From assembly GCA_016756695.1 (NCBI GenBank), contig CP066701.1:232001-296000 (forward strand): 64,000 nt of DNA. Direction: 5' to 3'. Under the pieces are notes generated by a model. It saw only the letters and a program-made list of their open reading frames with translations, was not told the DNA's origin and did not search any database. This stretch comes from Heyndrickxia sporothermodurans (GTDB lineage Bacteria > Bacillota > Bacilli > Bacillales > Bacillaceae_C). Positions 1 to 8,480 of the stretch are shown in pieces. Each line of letters opens with the position of its first letter. Within the stretch, counting starts at the first letter, position 1. The translations under genes were made by a program, and so were the position numbers.

Positions 1-133
1 AAACAGAAGCAATACTTACTCCAACCGTTTCCGCAATTTCTTTTTCCGTAGCAATCATGACGGTTGATTCATTATGTAAGATCCACTGTGCAATTCTCAT
101 CTGACTTTGCGATAGATTTTGTACATCGAACAT
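1..133 (-). CDS. RpiR/MurR-family transcriptional regulator, N-terminal fragment cut by window edge
   Basis: The minus strand reads from an ATG at 133 to the window edge and gives 44 residues beginning MFDVQNLSQSQMRIAQWILH and continuing with a helix-turn-helix region (EKEIAETVGVSIASV). This matches the N-terminal HTH_6 domain of RpiR regulators, in which about 75 residues of HTH precede a sugar-phosphate-binding SIS domain; the SIS part lies outside the window. The gene is transcribed away from the ECF transporter gene at 294, so the two probably share a control region. Inference: it may regulate the transporter operon in response to a phosphorylated sugar or related compound. The family call is reasonably sure, the target is not. 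Confidence 0.75.
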   Translation of the reverse strand, partial: MFDVQNLSQSQMRIAQWILHNESTVMIATEKEIAETVGVSIASV

Positions 134-181
134 ATAGGAGCCACCTTTTTTTCATTATACTAACATACTCTGATAAAAAAA

Positions 182-194
182 TTTCAAAATGAAA
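182..194. promoter_or_regulatory. Short palindrome, possible operator between rpiR-like gene and ECF operon
   Basis: TTTCAAAATGAAA is a perfect inverted repeat (5-bp arms, 3-bp spacer) in the 160-bp divergent intergenic region. TGAAA/TTTCA arms occur in some RpiR-family operators. This is only a short motif in A+T-rich DNA and could be chance. Confidence 0.25.
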
Positions 195-293
195 GAAAAT
201 GATAAAAAATTTACCTAACATTAACATGAAACGTATGTCTAATTAATATTCACTGATTAGAATGAGGGAGAACTTACAAAAGGAGGGATTCAC

Positions 294-1124
294 TTGAAAA
301 AACAAGATGCACTTACTCAATCGCAAAAAATGATGGTCTTTATTCTATCAATGTCTCTTTATGGTTTGTCGAACATGATTACTGAACTTGTCCCGTCTAT
401 TTACTTAGGACCCGTGGAATTTTCCATAGAGTATTTTGCCTTTATTCCGCTGACTATTTGTATTTTGTTTCATCCGTTTTATGCCGCTGTAGGAGCTTCA
501 CTTGGAGAAGTGATCTTTGGAGAATTAATGCTTGGACAGTTTGGTGGTTTCGGGGAATTAGAAAAATTCATCTCGTTCTCATTAGCTATGTATATTGCAG
601 GTGTTATGGTTACAAATCCTAAAAACAAACTCCAAGTTGGAATTGCAGCCATGTCCGGTGTTGTGATTCACCAGCTAATCAGCATGATGGTTGATATTGG
701 TAAAGTGTGGATTGGTGTGGATGATTTTGAAGCAATTCCCGGTCTTCCAGAAAGTGTAGTAATCGTTGAAGGGTTTTCCTTCTTGAATGATGTATTATTT
801 TCCGGCATTCTATTTGCCTTGCTTCCTACTCTGTATCTGGTACCGCGTCTTTACGGGAAAATCGAGCCTCTGCTTGGGATGAAACCGCGAACGCAGCAAA
901 ATGCTCATTCTATTCGTGGAATCTTGCATCCGAAGCTGGTAATCGCATCAGTCATATTGGCATTTTCCGCATTTGGATTTGAGTTTATTTCTGAAACCGA
1001 TTTGAACATTTTTGAATGGGAAGCCCCCCTTCGCTGAAGACTCTGAATCAATGTTAACTTGGATTAGTCTCGGTATCGCAGGCATCGTTTCCGCCATCGT
1101 TATTTATACAATTGTTTCACGTTC
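294..1124 (+). pseudogene. ECF transporter S-component-like membrane protein, frameshifted and 3'-split by IS
   Basis: The gene starts at TTG 294 behind AGGAGGG. It encodes an integral membrane protein with about six hydrophobic segments, followed in the same direction by an ECF ATPase and T component, which suggests the substrate-binding S component. The frame closes at 1037 just after a run of six C (about 1024-1029). With five C the frame runs on into a further membrane helix (WISLGIAGIVSAIVIYTIV) and reaches the insertion sequence at 1125. Joining 1124 to 5113 (one GTTC copy) gives the ending SRSKKERKKTA and a stop that overlaps the ATPase start as ATGA, so the original gene ended there. 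The C6 run could be a true mutation or a read error. The substrate is unknown; it is not close enough to YkoE, ThiT or BioY for me to name it. Confidence 0.7.
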
Positions 1125-1201
1125 GAGTCAATTTCATAATTGCTCTTTTTAAAAATACAGAATCCTACAGAATTTCTAAAATATATTTTTAAAAACAGAA
1201 A

Positions 1202-2554
1202 TCATGCTACTTGTTGCTGATTTAATTGTACATTAATTCGGTCTGCGGCTAACTTTGAAGCATTATAAATAAGGGTTACCATGTCAAAATGAATTTTTGC
1301 ACGTTTCCCAGTACGATAGCGAACATTGTTCAGTTGAAAGAATTCTTTCAGATAGGCATTAACCCGTTCTACGGCAGTACGACGTTTGAAAATGTTTTTC
1401 CATGCTTGTGACCCGCGTGCTGGTGCGGTATATCTGCGAAGGTCTGAAGTGATTTTCACTTTATAAACCTTTTGGCAAATACCTTCATTAGCTAAGGGAC
1501 AGTCGCTGCATTCCTTTGGTCTTGTGTATTTCAATGTTTCATATTTAGGATCAAAACTATCATAACGATAAGAATGCTCTCTGAAACAAGTTGGGGCAAA
1601 GTGTTTATCATAGCCAATGATTTCCCCTTCATTTCGCTTATTATACGCGATGACGGATTGTTGTCCCATTCGATGTACCTGCTCGTATATGGGTTCATAG
1701 TCATAGCCCGCATCCATTGTTTGATAACGTAATGGAAGGTGAAGGCGTTCCTGAATTCCTTTCAGTAAAGGGATAGCTGCCTTACCATCATTTAGACTCC
1801 CAGATGAAAAAAGAGCCTGTAGAATGTATTGGCTTGATGTACCAACGGCTAAATGACCTTTGTAGCCAAACCAAAAAACATTTTGTCCTTCTGAGTTCTT
1901 TTTCACGCCCCATTTAGGGTCTTGGGGAACTTCGGCACGTAGTTCGGCTAGGGGAACATCTAATTGGGCCACAATTTTTCTATCATATAAAGGTAAATTG
2001 GCTTCCGTTTCAGCTTGTTCTTTAAGCCACCCGTCACGCTCATCTTTTGATTTCCGACCACGTTTTTGGGGTTCAGATTTTGGCTTTTCTTCTTTTGGCT
2101 GCGCTTGGTCTCGTGCTTCAAAATGGGTTGCATCAATGGCCACTGTATCATCCGTGATGAAACCTTCTGCAATAGCCTGGAGGACCACTTTTTCTTGTTC
2201 TTTCTCAAGGATATCGCTTTCCTCCAATTTCGTTATGAGACGTGAATAGGAGGATTCTGAAGGCACATGATCAGAAACCAAAAAGCCACAATTTAACTTA
2301 AAAGCTAGATCATCATGAAGACGTTTTATAAGATCCTTCATCGTAGGGATGCGCTCTATGTATCTTACAAAGGTGGAGATAATCATGGCTGCATAGTTTA
2401 GTTCTTCCGGTGCACCCAACCGTGATTTTTTCGCCACTTGATGGTACATCGAATCCAAATCTACCGCTGAAATAATGGCTTCATATTTTTGGGTAGGTTC
2501 CATGTCAAATAATTCCTGTATGCCAAATAGGCTAGGTTGTCGTATAATAGTCAT
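1202..2554 (-). CDS. DDE transposase of the outer element (IS1182-like; DUF772 plus DDE domain)
   Basis: The protein has 450 residues starting MTIIRQPSLFGIQELFDM. The ATG at 2554 follows GGAGGAG; a longer reading from a TTG at 2593 would run into the target duplication of the inserted IS66 and is unlikely. The N-terminal third resembles DUF772, the middle contains DDTVAIDATHFEA with a catalytic-type Asp, followed by a charged linker and a second Asp region (YQTMDAGYDYEPIY). Late in the protein is a four-Cys motif (CSDCPLANEGIC) and FKRRTAVERVNAYLKEFF, the usual C-terminal Glu region of such transposases. This copy is intact, unlike the one at 58850. The IS66 insertion separates it from the original promoter side of the outer element, so its expression may depend on read-through from IS66. 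Assignment to IS1182 rather than a neighbouring IS4/IS5-type group is tentative. Confidence 0.85.
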   Translation of the reverse strand: MTIIRQPSLFGIQELFDMEPTQKYEAIISAVDLDSMYHQVAKKSRLGAPEELNYAAMIISTFVRYIERIPTMKDLIKRLHDDLAFKLNCGFLVSDHVPSESSYSRLITKLEESDILEKEQEKVVLQAIAEGFITDDTVAIDATHFEARDQAQPKEEKPKSEPQKRGRKSKDERDGWLKEQAETEANLPLYDRKIVAQLDVPLAELRAEVPQDPKWGVKKNSEGQNVFWFGYKGHLAVGTSSQYILQALFSSGSLNDGKAAIPLLKGIQERLHLPLRYQTMDAGYDYEPIYEQVHRMGQQSVIAYNKRNEGEIIGYDKHFAPTCFREHSYRYDSFDPKYETLKYTRPKECSDCPLANEGICQKVYKVKITSDLRRYTAPARGSQAWKNIFKRRTAVERVNAYLKEFFQLNNVRYRTGKRAKIHFDMVTLIYNASKLAADRINVQLNQQQVA

Positions 2555-2641
2555 AAGAAGTACTCCTCCAGTCTTTTTATGGTTTGTGGTCAACGTAAGC
2601 CCGAATTATAAAAAATAAGTGTACCTTTCGGTACGCATCGT

Positions 2642-2686
2642 AAATAGCCGTAAATTCTGACTTTTTTAATCGAATTACGGCTATTT
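2642..2686 (-). terminator. Hairpin after IS66 tnpC
   Basis: Perfect 12-bp arms AAATAGCCGTAA and TTACGGCTATTT enclose a 21-base loop directly after the tnpC stop. It could end tnpC transcription or shield the element from outside read-through. The same hairpin is at 58718-58762. Confidence 0.55.
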
Positions 2687-2689
2687 CAT

Positions 2690-4285
2690 TTATTTGCTAC
2701 ATTCTGCCTGAATCATTTTTGACCAGGGCATGTATTGATCTAAAATTTCAGGGTTTTGTTGGACGCCGAGATTTGGTAAATCCGTAAAAAGTTTCTTTAT
2801 ATATTCATAGAAATCAACGCCGTTACTTTTGGCAGTTTCAGCAATACTTAAACAGATGGCATTCGCTTTTGCACCAGCTTCACTTACACTAAAGAGCCAA
2901 TTTTTTCTTCCTATAACGTTGGGACGGATGGCGTTCTCGGCTGGATTATTATCCATTTCAATTCGCCCATCATTCAGGAATAATTTGAGTCCATTTGCCC
3001 TGTTTAATGTGTATTCAGCTGCTTTTGCTAACGCATTTTTTCCGTAAAATGGTGATGTTTCAACCCAGTGAAGGAATTCCTCCACGATTGGCTTCGAGTA
3101 CTTTTGACGTTTTTTTCTTCGTTTACTCGGAGACAAACGTTTAAATTGCCTTTCTAGTCGATATAAATCATCACAATATTTCACACCGATTCTACCATTT
3201 TTGCTATCAGCTTTCAGCCAATAACGACGAACATGCGCCCAACAATTTGCGAAATTAACGCCTTCCAACTTATCATAAGCAGAATAACCATCACACACAA
3301 TCGTTCCAGAAAAGCCTTCAATAAAACTTTCAAGGACAGATCGAGCTCGAGATAATGCGCTTTGAAAGAGAGTCATTGTTGGCCCCCCTTGGCTTGGCAC
3401 ACTTCGAAACACCCAATTATACGCATTGGCTTGGCCAGATTTCCCATCGGATCGGTTGATAATTTGTCCGTATGTTTCATCGACATGCAAAACCGATTTT
3501 GCCATCATCAACTCTTTCATTCGTTCGTATACAGGTAACAGCCAATCATGTGCTACACGGATAACCCAATTCGATAGGTTTTTATCATTGGTATTCAGTC
3601 CATAGCGATTCCATTCCTTTACCTGACGGTAAAGAGGTAAATATTGTGCAAATTTATCATAGATGACTTTGGCAAGTACGCTAGGACTTGCGATGCTACG
3701 CTGAATCGCTGGTTGTGGTGCTTTCCCGCGTTTGATTTGTGCTGGCTGTGATGAATCAACTTTGCAGTCTTTACATTCATACGCATGTTCAATGTGCTGT
3801 ACTTTCATCATTTTTGCAGGAATAAATTTTGCTTCTTCACGTACAAGTGTACTACCAATTTCAATCATTTGCCCTTGGCAACAGTCACAGATTGTATTTT
3901 TCGGATGATGGTGAATAGCTTCTACTTCAATACCATCATGCAAGGAATCATTTCGTTTTTTTGATTTAACTTTTCGTACAACAGTATAAGAGATTGTCTG
4001 TTGGCTTTGTTCTTCTGTGTGCTCAGGTTCGCTAAAAGCCGGGTCATCATCAAATAATGAGCCTTGCCCATCTGGTACGTTGTATTTCGATTTTTCGGAT
4101 TTCGATCCATATAAAAGTTTTGTTAAATGGCGAATTTGTTCAGTTAGCGCTTCAATCTGTTTAGTTGATTGATCTAGCTTTTTCGATAAGTCTTTGTTTT
4201 GTTGATTTGAATGAGCCAATTGTTCTTCGAGAAGTCGAATTAATTTCCCATATGGATTCTTGTTATTGGAAGAAGTATTAACCAT
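2690..4285 (-). CDS. tnpC: IS66 family transposase TnpC, copy A
   Basis: The 531-residue DDE transposase starts at ATG 4285. Residues 1-60 form a charged coiled-coil-like segment (the TnpC leucine-zipper region), followed by the LLYGSKSEKS motif, a zinc-binding region (CDCCQGQ, then CKDCK) and a DDE catalytic core with VLHVDETY, VCDGYSAYDKL and a C-terminal DNNPAENAIRP motif holding the Glu. It acts with TnpA and TnpB, encoded just upstream, in IS66 movement. It differs from copy B by one extra Gly (SQGGPT against SQGPT) that comes from a G6 versus G3 run. It seems intact. Confidence 0.95.
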   Translation of the reverse strand: MVNTSSNNKNPYGKLIRLLEEQLAHSNQQNKDLSKKLDQSTKQIEALTEQIRHLTKLLYGSKSEKSKYNVPDGQGSLFDDDPAFSEPEHTEEQSQQTISYTVVRKVKSKKRNDSLHDGIEVEAIHHHPKNTICDCCQGQMIEIGSTLVREEAKFIPAKMMKVQHIEHAYECKDCKVDSSQPAQIKRGKAPQPAIQRSIASPSVLAKVIYDKFAQYLPLYRQVKEWNRYGLNTNDKNLSNWVIRVAHDWLLPVYERMKELMMAKSVLHVDETYGQIINRSDGKSGQANAYNWVFRSVPSQGGPTMTLFQSALSRARSVLESFIEGFSGTIVCDGYSAYDKLEGVNFANCWAHVRRYWLKADSKNGRIGVKYCDDLYRLERQFKRLSPSKRRKKRQKYSKPIVEEFLHWVETSPFYGKNALAKAAEYTLNRANGLKLFLNDGRIEMDNNPAENAIRPNVIGRKNWLFSVSEAGAKANAICLSIAETAKSNGVDFYEYIKKLFTDLPNLGVQQNPEILDQYMPWSKMIQAECSK

Positions 4286-4387
4286 TTATTTCACCACTTT
4301 TCGTTCACCATAAGTTAGTTATATTATAACATTTTTAACGTAGAAAGCGAAGTTGAAAATGGCTATAAACCAACATTTCTAGCTTGT

Positions 4388-4741
4388 TTAGAATACTCCT
4401 TTTTGTGATTTTTGAATGGCCTTTGGTTGCTGAATGGACAACCCTTCTAACAACCAGCGAACCTCCTGTTGCGAAAGTTTACGTACTTCATTTTCATCTT
4501 TTGGCCATTGAAGTTTTCCTCCATCTAGTCGCTTATAAAGCATGGCGAAACCATCGCCATCAAAATATAAACATTTATAACGGTCTTTACTCCAACCAGA
4601 GAAAAGGAAAATAGAATCTCCATATGGATCAAGTTCGAAAGAATCTTGAATTAGCGTTGCTAATCCATCAATTCCCTTCCTCATATCTGTTTTACCGCAA
4701 ATAATATAAATGTTTTTTACACTGGTATAATCATGTTTCAT
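4388..4741 (-). CDS. tnpB: IS66 accessory protein TnpB, copy A
   Basis: The 117-residue protein MKHDYTSVKNIYIICGKTDMRKGIDGLA has the conserved TDMRKGIDGL and LFSGWSKDRYKCLYFDGDGF motifs of the IS66 Orf2/TnpB family. It overlaps the end of tnpA by 4 bases (ATGA type), pointing to translational coupling. TnpB is required for transposition of IS66 elements, though its biochemical role is not well defined. It is identical in copy B. Confidence 0.95.
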   Translation of the reverse strand: MKHDYTSVKNIYIICGKTDMRKGIDGLATLIQDSFELDPYGDSIFLFSGWSKDRYKCLYFDGDGFAMLYKRLDGGKLQWPKDENEVRKLSQQEVRWLLEGLSIQQPKAIQKSQKGVF

Positions 4742-4929
4742 AGATTTTTCAACTCCCTCATGACCGTTTGGATGATGTGCTCATCTACGCCGTTGAAGAA
4801 GGAAATTTCAGCAGCTTCAATTTTGATTGTGCAAAAGCTATTTGAAGGATCTTTCGAAGTTGTGGATGTTATAATATTTTTTTCTGGTTGTATTGAAACG
4901 GGGACGATTGTTAGTTTTTGTTGTGACAT
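4738..4929 (-). CDS. tnpA: IS66 small protein TnpA, copy A
   Basis: The 63-residue reading frame starts MSQQKLTIVPVSIQPEKN behind AAGGAGGTG. It lies first in the IS66 gene order and overlaps tnpB by 4 bases. It is shorter than typical TnpA and I see no clear helix-turn-helix; it ends with a short segment (AEISFFNGVDEHIIQTVMRELKNL) resembling the C-terminal part of other IS66 TnpA proteins. The call rests mainly on position. Confidence 0.75.
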   Translation of the reverse strand: MSQQKLTIVPVSIQPEKNIITSTTSKDPSNSFCTIKIEAAEISFFNGVDEHIIQTVMRELKNL

Positions 4930-5136
4930 AGGAAAAGCACCTCCTTAATTGATACGATTATTGTACTAAGGGGTGCTGATCATTTATATGCGTTGTTTGA
5001 ATGGGGGCTTACTGGTCAACTACCATTATACAAGATTTGGGGAGGTACTTCTTTTTTTATCTCTTAAACCCCTTGATACACAAGGGCTAAGAATTATGAA
5101 ATTCATTCGTTCTAAAAAAGAAAGGAAAAAGACAGC

Positions 5137-6843
5137 ATGAACACAGTGATTGATATTCAAAATGTGACCTTTACTTACCCTAGTGAAACAAAACCAGTTC
5201 TGCAAAACATAGACGTAAAAGTTGAACAAGGTGAATTCCTTGCAATCATTGGTGGGAATGGAAGCGGAAAATCAACATTATGTAAATTAATGAATGGTCT
5301 CATTCCACATTATTATACAGGTGATTTTGCAGGATCTGCTGCAGTTCATGGATTGAATGTGGTGACAAGCTCTGTCGCAGAACTTTCAGGACATGTTGGC
5401 TATGTATATCAAGATTTCGAGAATCAGCTTGTCCAAGCTAGAGTATTGGAAGACGCCGCTTTTGCACCACTTCATTATGGTTTTGAAGACTATAAAGAAC
5501 GCGCACGTGAAGCACTTCAGCTTGTTGAACTTGATCATTTGGAGAATGAATTTGTCTGGCAGCTTAGTGGCGGCCAAAAGCATTTGCTAGCACTAGCAGG
5601 CTGCTTAGCACTTAATCCAGATATTATCGTCTTAGACGAACCGATTGCCCAACTCGATCCATTTCATGCAAAGAAAATGTATACCATTCTCAAAAAACTA
5701 CATGAACAGCATCAGAAAACCATTATTGTTATAGAACATCATACCGAGTTTATTGCCGATTATTGTACCTCTGTTTTGTTGCTGGACAAAGGACAATCGG
5801 TATGGAAAAAACCTGTTAAAGAGGCTCTTACATCTGTTGATGAATTAACAAAGCGTCATATCTATCCGCCCCAGGTGACTCAGGCAACTTATACACTTGG
5901 TGATACCGCTTCTCTTCCTATTACACTAGATGAAGCAGAACTTCATTTTGCAAGTAAAGTACAGCGTAAAAGGCCACAGTTTATTCAAAGAAAGATTGAC
6001 AATCAAGGTGAGCCTGTAGCTTCGTTTCAAAATGTCGCATTTTCATACAAAACAGTTGATCGTTCATATAATCATATTTTACAAAATATCAACTTATCTT
6101 TCTATAAAGGTGAGAAAGTGGCCATTGTAGGCAATAACGGAGCAGGAAAATCGACATTAATGCGTCTTATGACAGGATTTCGTAAGCCCGCATCAGGAGT
6201 TGTGAAGGTGATGGGAAACGAAACGACCCGACAATCACCAGAACAACTAGCAGATCAAGTAACTTATATTTATCAGAATCCCGAGCAAATGTTTATTGAA
6301 GACTCTGTTCGCAAAGATGTGGAATTCTTTTTAAAGGCACGTAAAAGAAAGGGATATAAGGAAAAAGTAGATCACATATTGGAACTCTTTAATCTTACGG
6401 ATTTACAACATAAAGACAGTCGTCTCATGAGTGGTGGTCAGCAACGCCGCGCTTCTCTCGCAATTGGTGCAGCGATGGATCCATCAATTATTCTCTTAGA
6501 TGAACCAACAGCGAATCTCGATATCGCTACACGAAAGCATCTGACCCAATTTATCAATCAGTTGGAGCACCATACTGAATTGGTCATGATTGCGACTCAT
6601 GACATGCAATTAGTGAGTGAATGGTCGACACGCGTGATCGTAATGAATAATGGTGAAGTGATTTATGACGGCAATAAAGAAGGCTTATTTTCAAATTTAC
6701 CTTTAATGAGGAGAGCAGGTATTATTCCGCCCCAGATTGTTGAACTCAGCCATATGCTTCACCTTTCACCGGCTGCGTATTCAATCGACTCATTTGTTGA
6801 AATCTTTCAGGAGGAACAAATATGGACTTTGCAAAAAGCATGA
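5137..6843 (+). CDS. ECF transporter ATPase, two ABC domains fused in one polypeptide
   Basis: The 568-residue protein has two complete ABC ATPase domains. Domain 1 has Walker A GGNGSGKST (about residue 40), the signature LSGGQKHLLAL and Walker B IIVLDEP followed by a switch His (VIEHHTE). Domain 2 has Walker A GNNGAGKST (about 330), MSGGQQRRASLAIG, Walker B IILLDEPTANLD and IATHDMQ. This layout is that of a fused EcfA1-EcfA2 (as in YkoD). It energises uptake by the S component upstream together with the T component downstream. Before the insertion of copy A its ATG overlapped the S gene stop. Now its nearest upstream sequence is the end of the insertion sequence, so native transcription from the S gene promoter is probably interrupted; the stretch 5113-5136 keeps the AAGAAAGGAAAAAG ribosome-binding site. 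Confidence 0.9.
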   Translation: MNTVIDIQNVTFTYPSETKPVLQNIDVKVEQGEFLAIIGGNGSGKSTLCKLMNGLIPHYYTGDFAGSAAVHGLNVVTSSVAELSGHVGYVYQDFENQLVQARVLEDAAFAPLHYGFEDYKERAREALQLVELDHLENEFVWQLSGGQKHLLALAGCLALNPDIIVLDEPIAQLDPFHAKKMYTILKKLHEQHQKTIIVIEHHTEFIADYCTSVLLLDKGQSVWKKPVKEALTSVDELTKRHIYPPQVTQATYTLGDTASLPITLDEAELHFASKVQRKRPQFIQRKIDNQGEPVASFQNVAFSYKTVDRSYNHILQNINLSFYKGEKVAIVGNNGAGKSTLMRLMTGFRKPASGVVKVMGNETTRQSPEQLADQVTYIYQNPEQMFIEDSVRKDVEFFLKARKRKGYKEKVDHILELFNLTDLQHKDSRLMSGGQQRRASLAIGAAMDPSIILLDEPTANLDIATRKHLTQFINQLEHHTELVMIATHDMQLVSEWSTRVIVMNNGEVIYDGNKEGLFSNLPLMRRAGIIPPQIVELSHMLHLSPAAYSIDSFVEIFQEEQIWTLQKA

Positions 6844-7646
6844 TTGATAAGCTAAATGTTGAACAGATCAAGATCGAACTAATGAATACAGCTTATGCAA
6901 ATGATCAAACGTTTATCTCAAGGATTAATCCTCGTATTCTATTTATTTGGTATGCTCTCTTTGGAATCGCACCATGGTTTATCCATAATGAAGTGATATT
7001 ATTTGGACTGCTGGCAGCAACGATACTTACGACAATCATGACAAAGGTAAGCCGGTTAATTTTACTCATATTGATTCTTGGTTTGCTTGGTCAAGGTGGC
7101 TATTTATTAGTGGCTTCCCTTTTCTTTGGGGGGGATTGGAGCATTTTGAAACCATTGTTAATGCTGACAGTAAAGCTTTCAGTAGTCTCATTAGCAAGCA
7201 TAACGGTTTTTTGTTCAATGACACCAGAGAAACTTAGTGTCGGATTGCTCAGTATTGGTGTACCAGGACAAGTAGCGTTTTCCATTTCATATGGTTACCG
7301 AATGCTCCCATTGCTACTTGAAGAATATAATCATGTTTTCATGTCTTATCGATTACGAGGTAAAGCTCCTTCTAAAAAAGGGATATTATATTGGCGATCG
7401 ATTAGTTATTTCATTAAATTAGCTGTTATATCGTTCTATCCGCTGCTTTTAAGCACGGCTAAACGAGCACGTACTACCGTAGAGGCACTTGAAACAAAAG
7501 GAAGTAAAAATGCATTTAAAAATCCGAAAGTAAAAAAACTGAAGCTCGCCTCTCTACAAATGGGTAGAAATGATTTTGCATTTCTTTTTATGAGTATTTT
7601 ATACTTCACTGTGCTTTTTGTAACAGGAAACCACTACTATCAATAA
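6822..7646 (+). CDS. ECF transporter transmembrane (T) component
   Basis: The 274-residue membrane protein starts at ATG 6822 behind AGGAGGAACAA and overlaps the ATPase gene by 22 bases, which suggests translational coupling. It has four to six hydrophobic helices and the cytoplasmic coupling segments of EcfT, first SYRLRGKAPSKKG and then ARTTVEALETKGS, which correspond to the two short Ala-Arg-Gly-type motifs that contact the ATPases. It joins the fused ATPase to the S component in the membrane. The length is normal for the family. Confidence 0.9.
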   Translation: MDFAKSMIDKLNVEQIKIELMNTAYANDQTFISRINPRILFIWYALFGIAPWFIHNEVILFGLLAATILTTIMTKVSRLILLILILGLLGQGGYLLVASLFFGGDWSILKPLLMLTVKLSVVSLASITVFCSMTPEKLSVGLLSIGVPGQVAFSISYGYRMLPLLLEEYNHVFMSYRLRGKAPSKKGILYWRSISYFIKLAVISFYPLLLSTAKRARTTVEALETKGSKNAFKNPKVKKLKLASLQMGRNDFAFLFMSILYFTVLFVTGNHYYQ

Positions 7647-7659
7647 AGGAGTTGTTCAA

Positions 7660-8430
7660 ATGAATATTGATTTTCACACTCATATTAAACTTTCAAAGAA
7701 ATCCAGCTTTTCGCCAAAATACTGTCAGGAAATGGTGACAGAAGCAAAAGCTGTTGGACTAGATGCCTTTGCCTTAACCGAGCATTTTAATACTTCTAAT
7801 TTTTTAGAGGTCTACGATTATTTAGATTCACAATTTCCCTATCAAGAGGATTATTATTCAGTGGAGGGGCTAAAAATCTTCCCTGGTATGGAAGTAGATG
7901 TGAAAGAAATTGGACATATATTAATAATCAGCAGGCGTGAATCAATTTTAGAGATGTTTCATCATTTAAAGCCACATCTAGAGGAAAACAATTTCATTCC
8001 TTTTAGTGACTTGATGAACCTGACAGAATCCTTTGATGTGATTAAAATCGGAGGTCATCCATTTCGTCCTGGCACTCCTTTGACTCAGCATGAACCAGAG
8101 CAGTTGAAGAGACTGGATGCATTAGATTTAAACGGGAAGGATCTTCATTCGCTAGGAATTGAGGTCAATCAGGAAAAAGTGTACCGCTTCGCAGAGGAAC
8201 TAGGCCTCCCTGTTGTGGGTGGAAGTGATACACATCAGTATTTGCAATACGGTTCAGTCGTAAATACATTTGACATTCCATGTTCAACCATTTCTGAACT
8301 AAAGAAAGCAATCGAAAATAAACAATACGCTATCACCATCTCACCCGATTTACACTTACGCGTTAAATCTGCTTCATTGACTAAAAAATTAATGAAAGAA
8401 TTGTTAGTAACCAAGAGCATTGTTTGTTAG
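7660..8430 (+). CDS. PHP-domain metal-dependent phosphoesterase-like protein
   Basis: The 256-residue protein opens with DFHTHIKLS and continues with LTEHFN, GMEVDV, GGHPFRPG and near the C-terminus GGSDTHQ, the set of His/Asp/Glu motifs that bind the metal cluster in PHP (polymerase and histidinol phosphatase) enzymes. It is the last gene of the ECF operon, 13 bases after the T component with an AAGGAG site. The link suggests that the imported compound, or a product of it, is a phosphate ester hydrolysed in the cytoplasm; the divergent RpiR-type regulator would suit this. The substrate is not determined, and cyclic nucleotide or phosphosugar hydrolysis are both possible. Confidence 0.8.
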   Translation: MNIDFHTHIKLSKKSSFSPKYCQEMVTEAKAVGLDAFALTEHFNTSNFLEVYDYLDSQFPYQEDYYSVEGLKIFPGMEVDVKEIGHILIISRRESILEMFHHLKPHLEENNFIPFSDLMNLTESFDVIKIGGHPFRPGTPLTQHEPEQLKRLDALDLNGKDLHSLGIEVNQEKVYRFAEELGLPVVGGSDTHQYLQYGSVVNTFDIPCSTISELKKAIENKQYAITISPDLHLRVKSASLTKKLMKELLVTKSIVC

Positions 8431-8436
8431 GGGAAA

Positions 8437-8467
8437 CATAATTCCCCCATTTTGTGGGGGAATTATG
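8437..8467. terminator. Strong bidirectional hairpin between PHP gene and DUF4317 gene
   Basis: CATAATTCCCCC and GGGGGAATTATG form a perfect 12-bp stem with a 7-base loop between two convergent genes. It probably ends transcription from both sides. Confidence 0.8.
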
Positions 8468-8480
8468 TTATAAAAATCTA

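Larger units (their letters stand above)
2595..5012 (-). mobile_element. IS66-family insertion sequence (inner element, copy A)
   Basis: The ends are GTAAGCCCGAATT at 2595 and GTAAGCCCCCATT (complement) ending at 5012, typical of IS66. The 8-bp target duplication TGGTCAAC is perfect at 2587-2594 and 5013-5020. It carries tnpA, tnpB and tnpC on the minus strand in the usual order. Length 2418 bp. Confidence 0.95.
1125..5108 (-). mobile_element. Nested insertion sequence copy A: IS1182-like element carrying an IS66-family element
   Basis: The ends are imperfect inverted repeats, GAGTCAATTTCATAATT at 1125 and GAATGAATTTCATAATT (complement) ending at 5108, 15 of 17 matching. The 4-bp direct repeat GTTC flanks it at 1121-1124 and 5109-5112. 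Inside is an IS66-family element (2595-5012) with its own 8-bp target duplication, so the outer element alone would be about 1.56 kb. It is inserted about 13 codons before the end of the ECF S gene. A nearly identical copy in reverse orientation lies at 56299-60276. Confidence 0.9.

Noticed and set aside
1998..2249. Opposite-strand open frames within the transposases, jetC, nrdE and hsdR
   Set aside because: These are codon-bias shadows of the real genes on the other strand, with no ribosome-binding sites or family features.
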